This document shows, piece by piece, positions 44,509 to 53,628 of a stretch of DNA of 64,000 nt; position 1 is the stretch's first letter; every line of letters starts with the position of its first letter. A program made the position numbers and the translations under genes. The stretch comes from Paludibacteraceae bacterium (GTDB lineage: Bacteria > Bacteroidota > Bacteroidia > Bacteroidales > Paludibacteraceae): positions 1 through 64,000 of the forward strand of contig JAFNUD010000006.1 of NCBI GenBank assembly GCA_017384225.1, given 5' to 3'. Below the pieces are notes generated by a model that worked only from the letters and a program-made list of their open reading frames with translations, made no database searches and was not told the origin of the DNA.

Positions 44509-46860
44509 ATGCGCAAGGTTTTTATCTTACTGATGCTGGTATTCTGTTGGCAGATGGTGTCTGCTGCAACGGATACAATTCGTTTGGAGTTTGATCATTT
44601 TGCACAAGGCCCCAAGTATTATAGTTCGGGTGATTGGTATGTCGTGCTGGAAAATGCGGAGGATTGGGAAGTGTATCTCAATTGGAAGGCTCCTAAAGAT
44701 AATTATTGTGGAACTTTCCGTATCAATAAGTTTTTGGATGATTATTCCTATATCTTTACGCCTGATAATCGCGAGAATGGGGGTATTCACTTCAAGAATA
44801 TCATCATGAAGATTGCTACCGAGGACGTGACACCCCTATTGCAGAAGATAGAACTCAACGCTACTATCACAGGTACCGATGGAAATATCTATATTGTGCA
44901 TGCCACACACGAGGTGCTCAATGTCAAGGATGAGGTGGATGTCAGCATATTGGATGCCGAGATGGCGGTGGAAGATGATGCCTATACTATTACTGGTAAG
45001 AATGACGATTGGGATATCGCAATGAAGGTGAAAAGCGCAAACGTGATAGGTACGTATAATAGTATGGATTACTTCGACCTTGATGAGTCGCATTTCCTGT
45101 ATCAGGGGCAGGCAATTACCCCGCTGCAACTGGAGGCGCAGGTGGGAGTAGGGTATATGGCAGATAGCGTATTGGCGTATATGGCGCAGTGTAATATGTT
45201 GGGCTTAGACACTGTGATATACCATATGCTACTGGCAGTGCCATTCGCTGACCCTGTGGACAGAGTGGACCTCGCATGCGCGAACATGCGCATAGACGAC
45301 ACGTATGCGCAGGCATATAATATGATGACTATCTCAGCATCTAATGACGATTATGAGGTGCAGATTATGTACAAGGACAATGCCCTGCGCGAACAAACCT
45401 ACACCGAGGCACAAGCACAAGTGTATGTTACCGACAAGCAGGCAGGCACACAAGTGGAGTCGCTGACCTGCAAGATACACGTGGAGAAACAAGCTACAGG
45501 AGACTATCAAGTGCGCGGCGAGGCACGTTGCACCAACAATGTGGTCTATAACCTGCAATTGGCTTGGGTGATACCAGACAGAGCCGATACCGTGGCTCTG
45601 CGTTTTGAGCAGACTGCCCGTGCATCGTATTACCCACAGATGAATAACGACCTGTTGTTCATCAATAGCAATGACCGCTACACATTGAATCTGAATGTGG
45701 TGGGGGTAGAGATGGGTGGTGCATTTACCATGGAAAATGTGGGCGACTACTATACCTCGCTTTACGATAATGAACTTGAAAAGGATTTGGAATTGGCACA
45801 GGTAGAAGGCCGTATCTATCAATCAGGCGACACAACATGGATAGAGGCAGAGATGCTCGGTTTTAATGCCACTGTGTACGATGTGCAGATATGGTATGCT
45901 GTGCCTGAGCCTGAAGATACGGTGGAACTGGTGTTTGAGGAGGTGCCATTCACGAATCACTTGGAAGAGGGCTACTATCAGTTGATTGCCTATACGGATG
46001 ACCAGATGCATATGGTGAGTTTCACACCAGCGAGCCATGAGGTAGAGGGCACATTTGTGAATGATGGACTGTTTGGTCGCTTTGGCAAGGGACGCTACGA
46101 CTTCTTCAACGACTACACGTATATACAAGAGTGGAATCCTAAGACTAATCAATATGAAACCTACACGGTGGAGAAAGGCGAGATGGTGGTCAGCATGGCT
46201 GCGGACGGTCAAATAACCGCGCAGGCGGAGGTGATTTGCGAGGATGGCAAGTACTACCGCATCACGATGTATTCGCAATATGAGCGTCCGCACTTGGATT
46301 ATGACACCGAAGATGGAGGCGTGGAGCGCGTATATGGGGTGGAGGATAATATTAAGATAGAAGACTTGACACAGAGCAAGGGATTCATCATCTTCCAAGC
46401 CACGGCACAAGACCAGTCGGATATGATGGTGCTCTACTTCTTTGCCAACGAAGCCGATGACGAGACAACTATTCCTGCTGGGGTGTATCCTATCAATCAT
46501 TCGTTGATGGCAGGTAGCGTATTGGCAAGTACTGGTGCGAATGAGGATAATACCGTTTCTCCATCTATCTATGCCACATTGACGGATGGCTATATGGACC
46601 AATTATACTTCATGGTGGATGGTGTGGTGACTGTGGAGAAGAAAAATGGTCGATTGAAGTTGGAGGTGAATGCGGTCAATTCATACGGCATGCCTGTGCA
46701 TGTGGTATATGATGGGACAGCAATTAATGCTGCTGTAGAAAATCTCCACAGTCCATCTCCAAATGACAATGCTCAAAAAATGCTGCGTAATGGACAATTG
46801 CTAATCCAATACCGCAGTGAATACTACACTGTTTTGGGCAAAAAAACAATAACAAAATGA
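44509..46860 (+). CDS. Large secreted modular protein, paralog 5 (Por/T9SS-type tail)
   Basis: A 783-residue exported protein. The signal peptide (1-19, ending QMVSAA) is followed directly by module 1, without the basic linker of the other full-length members. Six modules follow, with GTFVNDGLFGRFGKGRYDFF in module 5 and IPAGVYPINHSLMAGSVLA in module 6, ending VNAVNSYGMPVHVVYDG. The tail (MLRNGQLLIQYRSEYYTVLG) has an atypical end, KKTITK. The gene has its own promoter. No function recognised. Confidence 0.85.
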   Translation: MRKVFILLMLVFCWQMVSAATDTIRLEFDHFAQGPKYYSSGDWYVVLENAEDWEVYLNWKAPKDNYCGTFRINKFLDDYSYIFTPDNRENGGIHFKNIIMKIATEDVTPLLQKIELNATITGTDGNIYIVHATHEVLNVKDEVDVSILDAEMAVEDDAYTITGKNDDWDIAMKVKSANVIGTYNSMDYFDLDESHFLYQGQAITPLQLEAQVGVGYMADSVLAYMAQCNMLGLDTVIYHMLLAVPFADPVDRVDLACANMRIDDTYAQAYNMMTISASNDDYEVQIMYKDNALREQTYTEAQAQVYVTDKQAGTQVESLTCKIHVEKQATGDYQVRGEARCTNNVVYNLQLAWVIPDRADTVALRFEQTARASYYPQMNNDLLFINSNDRYTLNLNVVGVEMGGAFTMENVGDYYTSLYDNELEKDLELAQVEGRIYQSGDTTWIEAEMLGFNATVYDVQIWYAVPEPEDTVELVFEEVPFTNHLEEGYYQLIAYTDDQMHMVSFTPASHEVEGTFVNDGLFGRFGKGRYDFFNDYTYIQEWNPKTNQYETYTVEKGEMVVSMAADGQITAQAEVICEDGKYYRITMYSQYERPHLDYDTEDGGVERVYGVEDNIKIEDLTQSKGFIIFQATAQDQSDMMVLYFFANEADDETTIPAGVYPINHSLMAGSVLASTGANEDNTVSPSIYATLTDGYMDQLYFMVDGVVTVEKKNGRLKLEVNAVNSYGMPVHVVYDGTAINAAVENLHSPSPNDNAQKMLRNGQLLIQYRSEYYTVLGKKTITK

Positions 46861-46919
46861 GGTGTACCGCAGTTGTTTGACAAAAAAAAGAGTAAAAAAA
46901 GCATTTTTTTTTGAAAACG

Positions 46920-46951
46920 TTTGCATATTCAAAATATTTGTAGTACCTTTG
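46920..46951 (+). promoter_or_regulatory. Bacteroidetes promoter of paralog 6
   Basis: TTTG at 46920-46923, 20 bases, TACCTTTG at 46944-46951. ATTAGTCT follows at 46959 and ATTAGTCTGT again at 47018-47027, right before the ATG. Confidence 0.85.
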
Positions 46952-47027
46952 TGGTCGTATTAGTCTATTCGGATATACCACAAAGGTATTTTTTATTATA
47001 TTTATTAACATTTAATTATTAGTCTGT

Positions 47028-49565
47028 ATGAAGAAATTTTTTACTCTTTTCATGGCGACTGTAGTGGCAATGAGCATGATGGCTGTGCCACAAGTAAAAA
47101 AAGTAGGTAAGAAAGTTAATCCTACAAGTAAAGAACAATTTGAGGCTAAGACTCCTGCTCAAGCAAAAGCTTTGGAGATGGCAAAAGATGCTAAGGTTCT
47201 CCGTAGTTTTGAGCGCGTAGAGAAGGAAGTGAAGAAAGTTCCTGCTAAGTCTCCATTGAAAGTAGCTGCAGCTCAAGCTGCGGATACGATCAAGTTGCAC
47301 TTTGATGGTTTCTCAGTAGCACCTGAGTATTATGAGGAGTCTGGTGACTGGTATATGGCTTGCAGTCAAGGCTTGTGGATTGTTAAGTTTGATATTTTGA
47401 ATGAGTCTTATGTAGGTAGTTTTACTGAGGCTGATTTGGATCTCTATTATTCTTATATTCTCACCGAAGATGATGAGTATGTAGATTATGAGAAGGTAGT
47501 GATGACTATTAGCGAGAGCAAAGTTAGTCAGTACTTGACTGTTATTGACTTGCACGCCGTTATTGATGGTTCTGATGGCAATGTGTATGTAATCACTTGT
47601 GAACATTCTGTTTTGAGTCCAAAAGATGAACTCTCACACGAGATTACAGGTGCTACTTTGACCTTCGATGAGTGGGAAGGCGTGGCTACAATTGCAGGTA
47701 AGAACGCTGATATGGATTTGACATTGGCTTATTTGGCAACTTGGCCAACTGGTCGTTACACCTCTGGCGATTTGGATATGGAGGCTACTCATGTGACCTA
47801 CCAAGGCGTAGAGCAAACGTTGATGAATGTAGATATGGTGGTAGCTTCTGGTATGGTAGATGGCGTGTTGTCATATGCTGCAGAGGTTAACTACTACAAC
47901 CAAGATACCGTATTAAACCATGTATCTGTTGTGGCTCCTGTAGCTGCTGCTACTGATACTGTGCATATTGAGGCATATAACTTAGATGTAGATGACTCAT
48001 GGGCAAGCATCTTTGGTTGGACCTATCTCTATGGTTCTACCAGCGAGTGGAATATCGAAGGTGCGGTAGCATCTTTGCAAGCTGAGGAAGGCGAATGGGC
48101 TGGCGAAGATGAGGTTATGCTTTATCTTACTGATATGACTATTGGTGAGACCACCGAGGCTATCTATGCAACTGCAGAGGTAGTTATGGACGAGGAGAGT
48201 GGTTGGAAAGCACATCTCGAAGGTCTCTGCAAGGATGGCAAGTACTACGTAATTGATATGAAGTTTGAAGTGCCAGAGGCAACTGATACCGTTGTTTTGA
48301 GTTTCCCTAACTCAGCTTCTGCGGCATTCTACCCTGACTTAGGCAACGACCTCTATTTGGCTAACGAGAACGATGAGTATTTCGTGGCTTTGGATATCTA
48401 TGGTGTACCAATGGGTGGCGAGTTTACCTATGAGCAAATGGATACCTACTATACCCAACTCGTTAAATATGGTGAGACCAAGGACGAATATACAATGATC
48501 CAGATTGCTGGTGTAAATGGTGTAGTATATCAAACAGGTGATACCACTTGGATGCAAGCTGAGGTAACTGGTTTTGATGCAGTACTCTATCAAGTAGAAT
48601 TGTGGTATGTCGTGCCAACTCCAGAAGAGGAAGTAGAACTGACTGTTGACGCTGCTTTTGATAACCAACTTGAGGCTCAAGGTTACTACACACTGTCAGG
48701 TGTAGATGAGACTACAGGTTTGCTCGTAGCAATGTCTCCTATTTCCAACGAAGTGGCTGGTACATTCGTAAACGACGGTGTGTTTGGTCGCTTTGGTGAG
48801 GGTCAATATGACTTCTATTCAACTTATACCTATGTAGCTAAGTATCTTGGTGTGGACGAATGGGGTGATGCTCAATACGATATTTATACCATTGAGAAAG
48901 GTACTTTGACCGTTACTATGGATGAGGAGAATAACATCTTGGCTAAGGCTTCAGTTATCTGCTCTAACGGCGTACAATATGAGATTACACTCAACTCTGT
49001 ATATGACATTCCTCACTTGGATTACGATGCTGAGATTCCAGTAGAGAAGGCTTATACTGCTGCTGATATACTCACCGCTGAGTATGATGAGGACTATGGT
49101 ATGGCATTGGTTCAAGTAGGAGCTGCTGATGGTTCAGATGTTTGCGCTTTGTACTTCTTTATTGAGGAAACTGATGAAGATATCGTAATTCCTGCAGGTA
49201 CTTACACCATCGATGACTCATGGGATTATGGTACCGTATTGGCAAGTGAGGGTTATGATGCATATTCTGGTTCTGTAAGTCCTTCACTCTATGCAAGCTG
49301 TAATGAGGAAGGAAAATTGCTATTGCCAATGTGGTTCATGGTAGGTGGTTCTGTAACCGTAGAGAAAGTGGATGGCAAAATGAAGATGGAAATCAATGCC
49401 GTTAACTCTTACAACCAACCAATCCACATCACATACGACGGTACAGCAACTGCTCTCGAGAATGTGAATGTAAATGTTGAGGTAGAGAAAACCTTCAAGA
49501 ATGGTCAACTCTTGATCAACCGCAATGGTGAGACCTACAATGTAATGGGTGTGCAAGTGAAATAA
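47028..49565 (+). CDS. Large secreted modular protein, paralog 6 (Por/T9SS-type tail)
   Basis: An 845-residue exported protein. Signal peptide (1-19), Lys/Ala-rich linker (20-88, e.g. KVGKKVNPTSKEQFEAKTP), six modules, tail (FKNGQLLINRNGETYNVMG). Module junctions: VVAPVAAATDTVHIEA, KFEVPEATDTVVLSF, VVPTPEEEVELTV. Module 5 mark: GTFVNDGVFGRFGEGQYDFY; module 6: IPAGTYTIDDSWDYGTVLAS, ending INAVNSYNQPIHITYDG. The acidic, Tyr-rich modules would suit Ca2+ or glycan binding, but no specific site can be named. Own promoter; terminator 40 bases after the stop. Confidence 0.85.
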   Translation: MKKFFTLFMATVVAMSMMAVPQVKKVGKKVNPTSKEQFEAKTPAQAKALEMAKDAKVLRSFERVEKEVKKVPAKSPLKVAAAQAADTIKLHFDGFSVAPEYYEESGDWYMACSQGLWIVKFDILNESYVGSFTEADLDLYYSYILTEDDEYVDYEKVVMTISESKVSQYLTVIDLHAVIDGSDGNVYVITCEHSVLSPKDELSHEITGATLTFDEWEGVATIAGKNADMDLTLAYLATWPTGRYTSGDLDMEATHVTYQGVEQTLMNVDMVVASGMVDGVLSYAAEVNYYNQDTVLNHVSVVAPVAAATDTVHIEAYNLDVDDSWASIFGWTYLYGSTSEWNIEGAVASLQAEEGEWAGEDEVMLYLTDMTIGETTEAIYATAEVVMDEESGWKAHLEGLCKDGKYYVIDMKFEVPEATDTVVLSFPNSASAAFYPDLGNDLYLANENDEYFVALDIYGVPMGGEFTYEQMDTYYTQLVKYGETKDEYTMIQIAGVNGVVYQTGDTTWMQAEVTGFDAVLYQVELWYVVPTPEEEVELTVDAAFDNQLEAQGYYTLSGVDETTGLLVAMSPISNEVAGTFVNDGVFGRFGEGQYDFYSTYTYVAKYLGVDEWGDAQYDIYTIEKGTLTVTMDEENNILAKASVICSNGVQYEITLNSVYDIPHLDYDAEIPVEKAYTAADILTAEYDEDYGMALVQVGAADGSDVCALYFFIEETDEDIVIPAGTYTIDDSWDYGTVLASEGYDAYSGSVSPSLYASCNEEGKLLLPMWFMVGGSVTVEKVDGKMKMEINAVNSYNQPIHITYDGTATALENVNVNVEVEKTFKNGQLLINRNGETYNVMGVQVK

Positions 49566-49603
49566 TCTATATAGAACGTCCTTGGGACGGTAGAAAAAAG
49601 AAG

Positions 49604-49646
49604 AGGAGGGTGTCCGTATGTTGACATACCCTCCTTTTCTTTTTAA
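49604..49646 (+). terminator. Rho-independent terminator after paralog 6
   Basis: AGGAGGGT (49604-49611) pairs with ACCCTCCT (49628-49635), followed by TTTCTTTTT. A smaller CGTCC-TTG-GGACG hairpin lies just before it (about 49577-49589). The rest of the 312-base gap before 49878 holds only a promoter and an AT-rich leader. Confidence 0.8.
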
Positions 49647-49735
49647 TTCCAGTTGCTTTGCAATGTGGGTAGTCGTCTGTTTTTAGTATAAAAAGATAGA
49701 TAAATCAGCTTTTTTATGATTTTTTGATAGAAAAA

Positions 49736-49767
49736 TTTGGTTGTTTGAAAAAATATAACTACCTTTG
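49736..49767 (+). promoter_or_regulatory. Bacteroidetes promoter of paralog 7
   Basis: TTTG at 49736-49739, 20 bases, TACCTTTG at 49760-49767. ATTAGTCTGT (49802-49811) lies 34 bases further on; the leader to the ATG is about 105 bases long. Confidence 0.85.
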
Positions 49768-49877
49768 CCAATCTTTTAACTCTTTTTTGCACAAATACAA
49801 TATTAGTCTGTTTTTGATGAAAAAGAAACACTAATAAATTATTATTACACATTATTAACTTTTAACACCAAATTTTT

Positions 49878-52800
49878 ATGAAAAAGATTTACGCTTTGTT
49901 CATGACGTTGTGCTTAGTTATTAGCGCAACAGCTGCGCCACTTGCTGGTGTAGCCAAGAAGAGCTATCCTCTGTATCAACCAGAGGTGGTAAAAGCTGAA
50001 TTGGCATTGGACGCTATGCAAAAAGCTCCAGCTGCTACCCAAGGTTTGCAGTACGATGCTGAGGCTGGTGAGTTGATCCGTTACTACAACGAGACTGACC
50101 AGATTGCTATCGATGCCAATTACCTATCTCAAGGCAACTTGTACGTGGACATCATGGCTGGTGACTACAGCGATTACCTCTCATTGTTGCTCTTCGTTGA
50201 AGACACCGTAGAGGGCGCTATTATCCCTGAGGGTACTTACCCTATCACTAGCGAGCCTGCTTACAACACCGCTCTTGCATCTCAAGGCTACAGCCAAACT
50301 CAAGGCGTTATTCCTTGCGCTTACTACCCTTTGGTAGAGCAAGGCGGTCAACTTTACATCTCTACCCCTATGTACTTCATGCAAAGTGGTAATGTCGTTG
50401 TAGAACACGTAAATGGTAATCCAAAAATTACCATCAACGCTGTTAACTCTAACAACGTACCTATGACCATCGTGTTCGAGGTAGGTGGCAAGAGCGAGAA
50501 GGTAGAGGTAAAAGCTCCTTTGCAATACGACGCTACTGCTGCTGACGGCGCACTCGACTACACTTACGGCGAGGACGCTGTTGTTGAAACTACAGACAAA
50601 GGCTTCTTTGGTACTTTTGACGTTGCTGATGCAACCAGCATGTTGGCACTCTTGTTCGTATATCCAGAAGGCGTAGCAGATGCTGAAACCACGATCCCTG
50701 CTGGTACTTACACCATCAGCGATAGCCAAGATCCTGGTACTGTATTGGCAAGCTCTGGCGTGAGCAGCACAGGTGGCGTGGGTTATTCTTTCTTCGCAAA
50801 TGTTGACGCTGAGGGTTATCTCGAAATTCCTCTCTACTTCCTCGTAAGTGGTACCGTTGAAGTTACTAATGTAGACGGTCAACTCAGCGTTGAAGTAAAC
50901 GGCCTCAACTCTAACGATGTTCCTGTTCATGTAGTTTACAGCACACCAGCTGAGCCTGAGTACGCTCTTGAGGAGACTATTGAGATTTCTAACTTGACTA
51001 CTGAGATTTTGACCGTAGGTGATGCTACATATTTGCAACTCACTGGTCGCAACGATATGCTCGATTCTGACGTAATGCTCTTCCTTAACAACTATACTGG
51101 CGAGGACGATGATTACGAGGTGAATGCTGAGAATTCTCTCATGACCTTCGGTGGTATTGAATTGACCGTAATTGAGGGTGTCATCGCTCAAACTACTGAC
51201 GACGCAAAAGGCAAAGTGTACACAGGTCGCGTGATCGCTTCTGCTGAAGAAGAGGGTGAAGTAATGCTTGTAGCTCTTGACTTGGTTATGTACGCTACTC
51301 CTGCAGTTGAAGTAGCAATCGAAGGCGCTACCGCACGCGTTGATGAGGAGACAGGTTCTCTTGTTCTCAATGCAGAGTGGACCAAAGATGGTGTTACTTA
51401 CCCAGTATTGGTTCTCGTGGCAGGTTACGAGGAGGGTAAAGAAGTGTACGAGGGTGCTCAAATCAGTGAGCTCCAAATCGGTGATGATGACAACTGGCTT
51501 GATTTCGCAGTGGCTAATACTGTAACCGTTTCTCAAGATGGTCTATACATCGCTCTCGAGGGTGAATACACCAGCTGGGCTACAGGTGCTACATACGCTC
51601 TCAATATTTCTGGTAACTTGCCAGAGGTTGAGGAGCCAGGAATTGAGATGGTTGGTGTGGTTAAACGTGCTGTTCAAAACGGTGATGTAGTTATCGTTCT
51701 TACACACGAGGCTGACGGTACTGCTCACATCTACCAAGTGGTTGACGGCAAGCCTATCACTGAGGTATCTCAAGAAGGTGTTATCGCTGTTGATGCAGAG
51801 AACGCAGGTGACTACCTCGCAATCTCTGATATTGCTGTAACCGAGGATGGCAAGCTCGTGGCTACCAACTATATGCAAACTCAATCAGGTGACGACTATG
51901 TAGATGCAGGTTACAAACGTGGTGAGACCCGTATCTATATCTGGAACGACCTCCACGGTGATCCATCTATCTTGTTCACCTCTAAGATGTCTTCTAACTG
52001 GTTCCGCAGTAAACAAGGTTTGACCATGGCTGTTAAGGGTACTTCTGACAACATGGAAATCTTCATGACTGGTATCCACGCAACAAAGGCATGGGCACGC
52101 GCATCTTCTTATCGCGTAATCAATGGCGTTTATGTAGAGCCAGATGTGAACCACAATGATCACTACTACTTCTACGACATCAATGATGCTATCGCTCTTG
52201 AGACTACCGTAGGTACTCAATATGAGTTGAACGCTTCTCCTCTCGGCGAGATGAACTGGGTACTCGATGCTGAGCTCATCAACCCAACTGAGATCGTAGA
52301 GTCTGCTACTAACAACGTTGAGATCGCTACTTCTGTTGCTCTCACCGAAGACCTCGGTAAGAAATACAACGGTGCTTCTTACGTAGTTGTTGACGGTGCT
52401 GCATTGATGGCTGCTCCATTCGCTAACCCTGATGGTCAACTCGTAGGTGTTGAGATTCTCAATATCACCAACGGTTTCGACGCTCCTCAATATGTTGACA
52501 TGGTTTACGTAGACGAGGCTGTTGCTGCTACTGCTGCTGCTACTGCCGTTGAGGTGGTTGAAGGTGGCTTGAACATCACGCTCGTGGCTGACGCTACTAT
52601 CCACACATGGTTCGTTGAGATGAGCGAGGGTACTGAGTACGAAGTTTACGAGGATGAGATCACTAACCTTGTTATTGATCTTGATAACTTGATTCTCATC
52701 GGTGGTCCAAGTTCTGCATTCCAAGTAGATGTATTCTTGGGTCTTGGCGAGTACAACCGCAACGATGATACATACCAATTGCTCCCAGAGAGCTCTATCG

Positions 52801-53417
52801 CTGTGATGGGTTCTGACGCTACCTTCATTGAGGGTTATGCATATGAGATCGATGCATTTGCTCCATCTGCTAAGGCTGTTGTACGCTGCGAGTGGAATGG
52901 TATGAAGCTTGAGTTCCACCTCACTATGACAGCTGCTCCTATGGAGGCAACTGTAGTGGTTGTTGAGAACGCAGTAGTTGAGGTCGAGAAATACGTCATT
53001 TGGGGCGATATGTACGACTACGCTCTCAAGATGACTGGCGAATGGGTGAACGAGGAAGATGGTTTGACTTACCCAGTATTGGTAGAGGTACCAGTTTACT
53101 ATCCAGACGCTACTGAGCCATCTGATATCATGTCAACCGTAACCGTTGGTGGTTGGGGTGATGAAGACCCATGGTTAGGCTTCGGCGAGGGTACATTGAC
53201 CGTTACAACTGTTGACAATGTAGTTACCGCTACTGGTATCGTTCAAAACCCAATGGCTGGTGTAGCTATTGATATCACCATCTCTGGTTCTATCACTCCT
53301 ACTGGTGTTGAAAATGCAACCGTAACAGTTAAACCTGTTAAGATGATTCAAAACGGTCAACTCATCATCAAGAAGGGCGATGCTCAATTTAATGTACAAG
53401 GTGCTCAAGTAAAATAA
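49878..53417 (+). CDS. Large secreted modular protein, divergent paralog 7 with rearranged modules
   Basis: A 1179-residue exported protein, the largest of the set. After the signal peptide (1-20) and a short linker, two copies of the family's terminal module come first (about 56-202 and 214-356; IIPEGTYPITSEPAYNTALA and IPAGTYTISDSQDPGTVLAS). In the other members this module is last. Further beta modules follow. A central region (about 580-870: GETRIYIWNDLHGDPSILF, SSYRVINGVYVEPDVNHN) may be a propeller-like domain similar to DUF4623; this is tentative. More modules and the tail (IQNGQLIIKKGDAQFNVQG) complete it. Codon use is very uniform (GCT, ACT, GAC, GGT), suggesting strong expression. 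It has its own promoter and terminator. Confidence 0.82.
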   Translation: MKKIYALFMTLCLVISATAAPLAGVAKKSYPLYQPEVVKAELALDAMQKAPAATQGLQYDAEAGELIRYYNETDQIAIDANYLSQGNLYVDIMAGDYSDYLSLLLFVEDTVEGAIIPEGTYPITSEPAYNTALASQGYSQTQGVIPCAYYPLVEQGGQLYISTPMYFMQSGNVVVEHVNGNPKITINAVNSNNVPMTIVFEVGGKSEKVEVKAPLQYDATAADGALDYTYGEDAVVETTDKGFFGTFDVADATSMLALLFVYPEGVADAETTIPAGTYTISDSQDPGTVLASSGVSSTGGVGYSFFANVDAEGYLEIPLYFLVSGTVEVTNVDGQLSVEVNGLNSNDVPVHVVYSTPAEPEYALEETIEISNLTTEILTVGDATYLQLTGRNDMLDSDVMLFLNNYTGEDDDYEVNAENSLMTFGGIELTVIEGVIAQTTDDAKGKVYTGRVIASAEEEGEVMLVALDLVMYATPAVEVAIEGATARVDEETGSLVLNAEWTKDGVTYPVLVLVAGYEEGKEVYEGAQISELQIGDDDNWLDFAVANTVTVSQDGLYIALEGEYTSWATGATYALNISGNLPEVEEPGIEMVGVVKRAVQNGDVVIVLTHEADGTAHIYQVVDGKPITEVSQEGVIAVDAENAGDYLAISDIAVTEDGKLVATNYMQTQSGDDYVDAGYKRGETRIYIWNDLHGDPSILFTSKMSSNWFRSKQGLTMAVKGTSDNMEIFMTGIHATKAWARASSYRVINGVYVEPDVNHNDHYYFYDINDAIALETTVGTQYELNASPLGEMNWVLDAELINPTEIVESATNNVEIATSVALTEDLGKKYNGASYVVVDGAALMAAPFANPDGQLVGVEILNITNGFDAPQYVDMVYVDEAVAATAAATAVEVVEGGLNITLVADATIHTWFVEMSEGTEYEVYEDEITNLVIDLDNLILIGGPSSAFQVDVFLGLGEYNRNDDTYQLLPESSIAVMGSDATFIEGYAYEIDAFAPSAKAVVRCEWNGMKLEFHLTMTAAPMEATVVVVENAVVEVEKYVIWGDMYDYALKMTGEWVNEEDGLTYPVLVEVPVYYPDATEPSDIMSTVTVGGWGDEDPWLGFGEGTLTVTTVDNVVTATGIVQNPMAGVAIDITISGSITPTGVENATVTVKPVKMIQNGQLIIKKGDAQFNVQGAQVK

Positions 53418-53449
53418 TATAGTTGCTTTTTGCACACTATACATTCTTT

Positions 53450-53480
53450 ATTGGGGCTGCTTCGGCAGTCCCAATTTTTC
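53450..53480 (+). terminator. Rho-independent terminator after paralog 7
   Basis: ATTGGG-CTGC pairs with GCAG-CCCAAT around a TTCG tetraloop, followed by five T (53450-53480). Confidence 0.88.
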
Positions 53481-53550
53481 GTTTATAGATGTATTTTTAT
53501 CGTACACGTATCTCCTATTGGTATTTTTTTGCTTTTTTTTTTACACTCTC

Positions 53551-53581
53551 TTGCATATATCAAAAAAAAGTCGTACCTTTG
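53551..53581 (+). promoter_or_regulatory. Bacteroidetes promoter of the MFS gene and possibly the galactan locus
   Basis: TTG at 53551-53553, 20 bases, TACCTTTG at 53574-53581. No other clear promoter lies between here and the SusC gene. Confidence 0.8.
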
Positions 53582-53628
53582 CAGCCGCTTTTGAAATACC
53601 AGAAAAATACATAGTTAAAATATACGTC

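Noticed and set aside
50181..51536. Long minus-strand frame (451 codons) opposite paralog 7, and another at 51885-52919
   Set aside because: Both are antisense shadows caused by the very uniform codon use of the plus-strand gene; no signal peptide, promoter or family motif.
53518..53628. N-terminal extension of the MFS transporter
   Set aside because: It runs through the promoter (53551-53581), so it cannot be translated from that transcript; ATG at 53629 fits the family.
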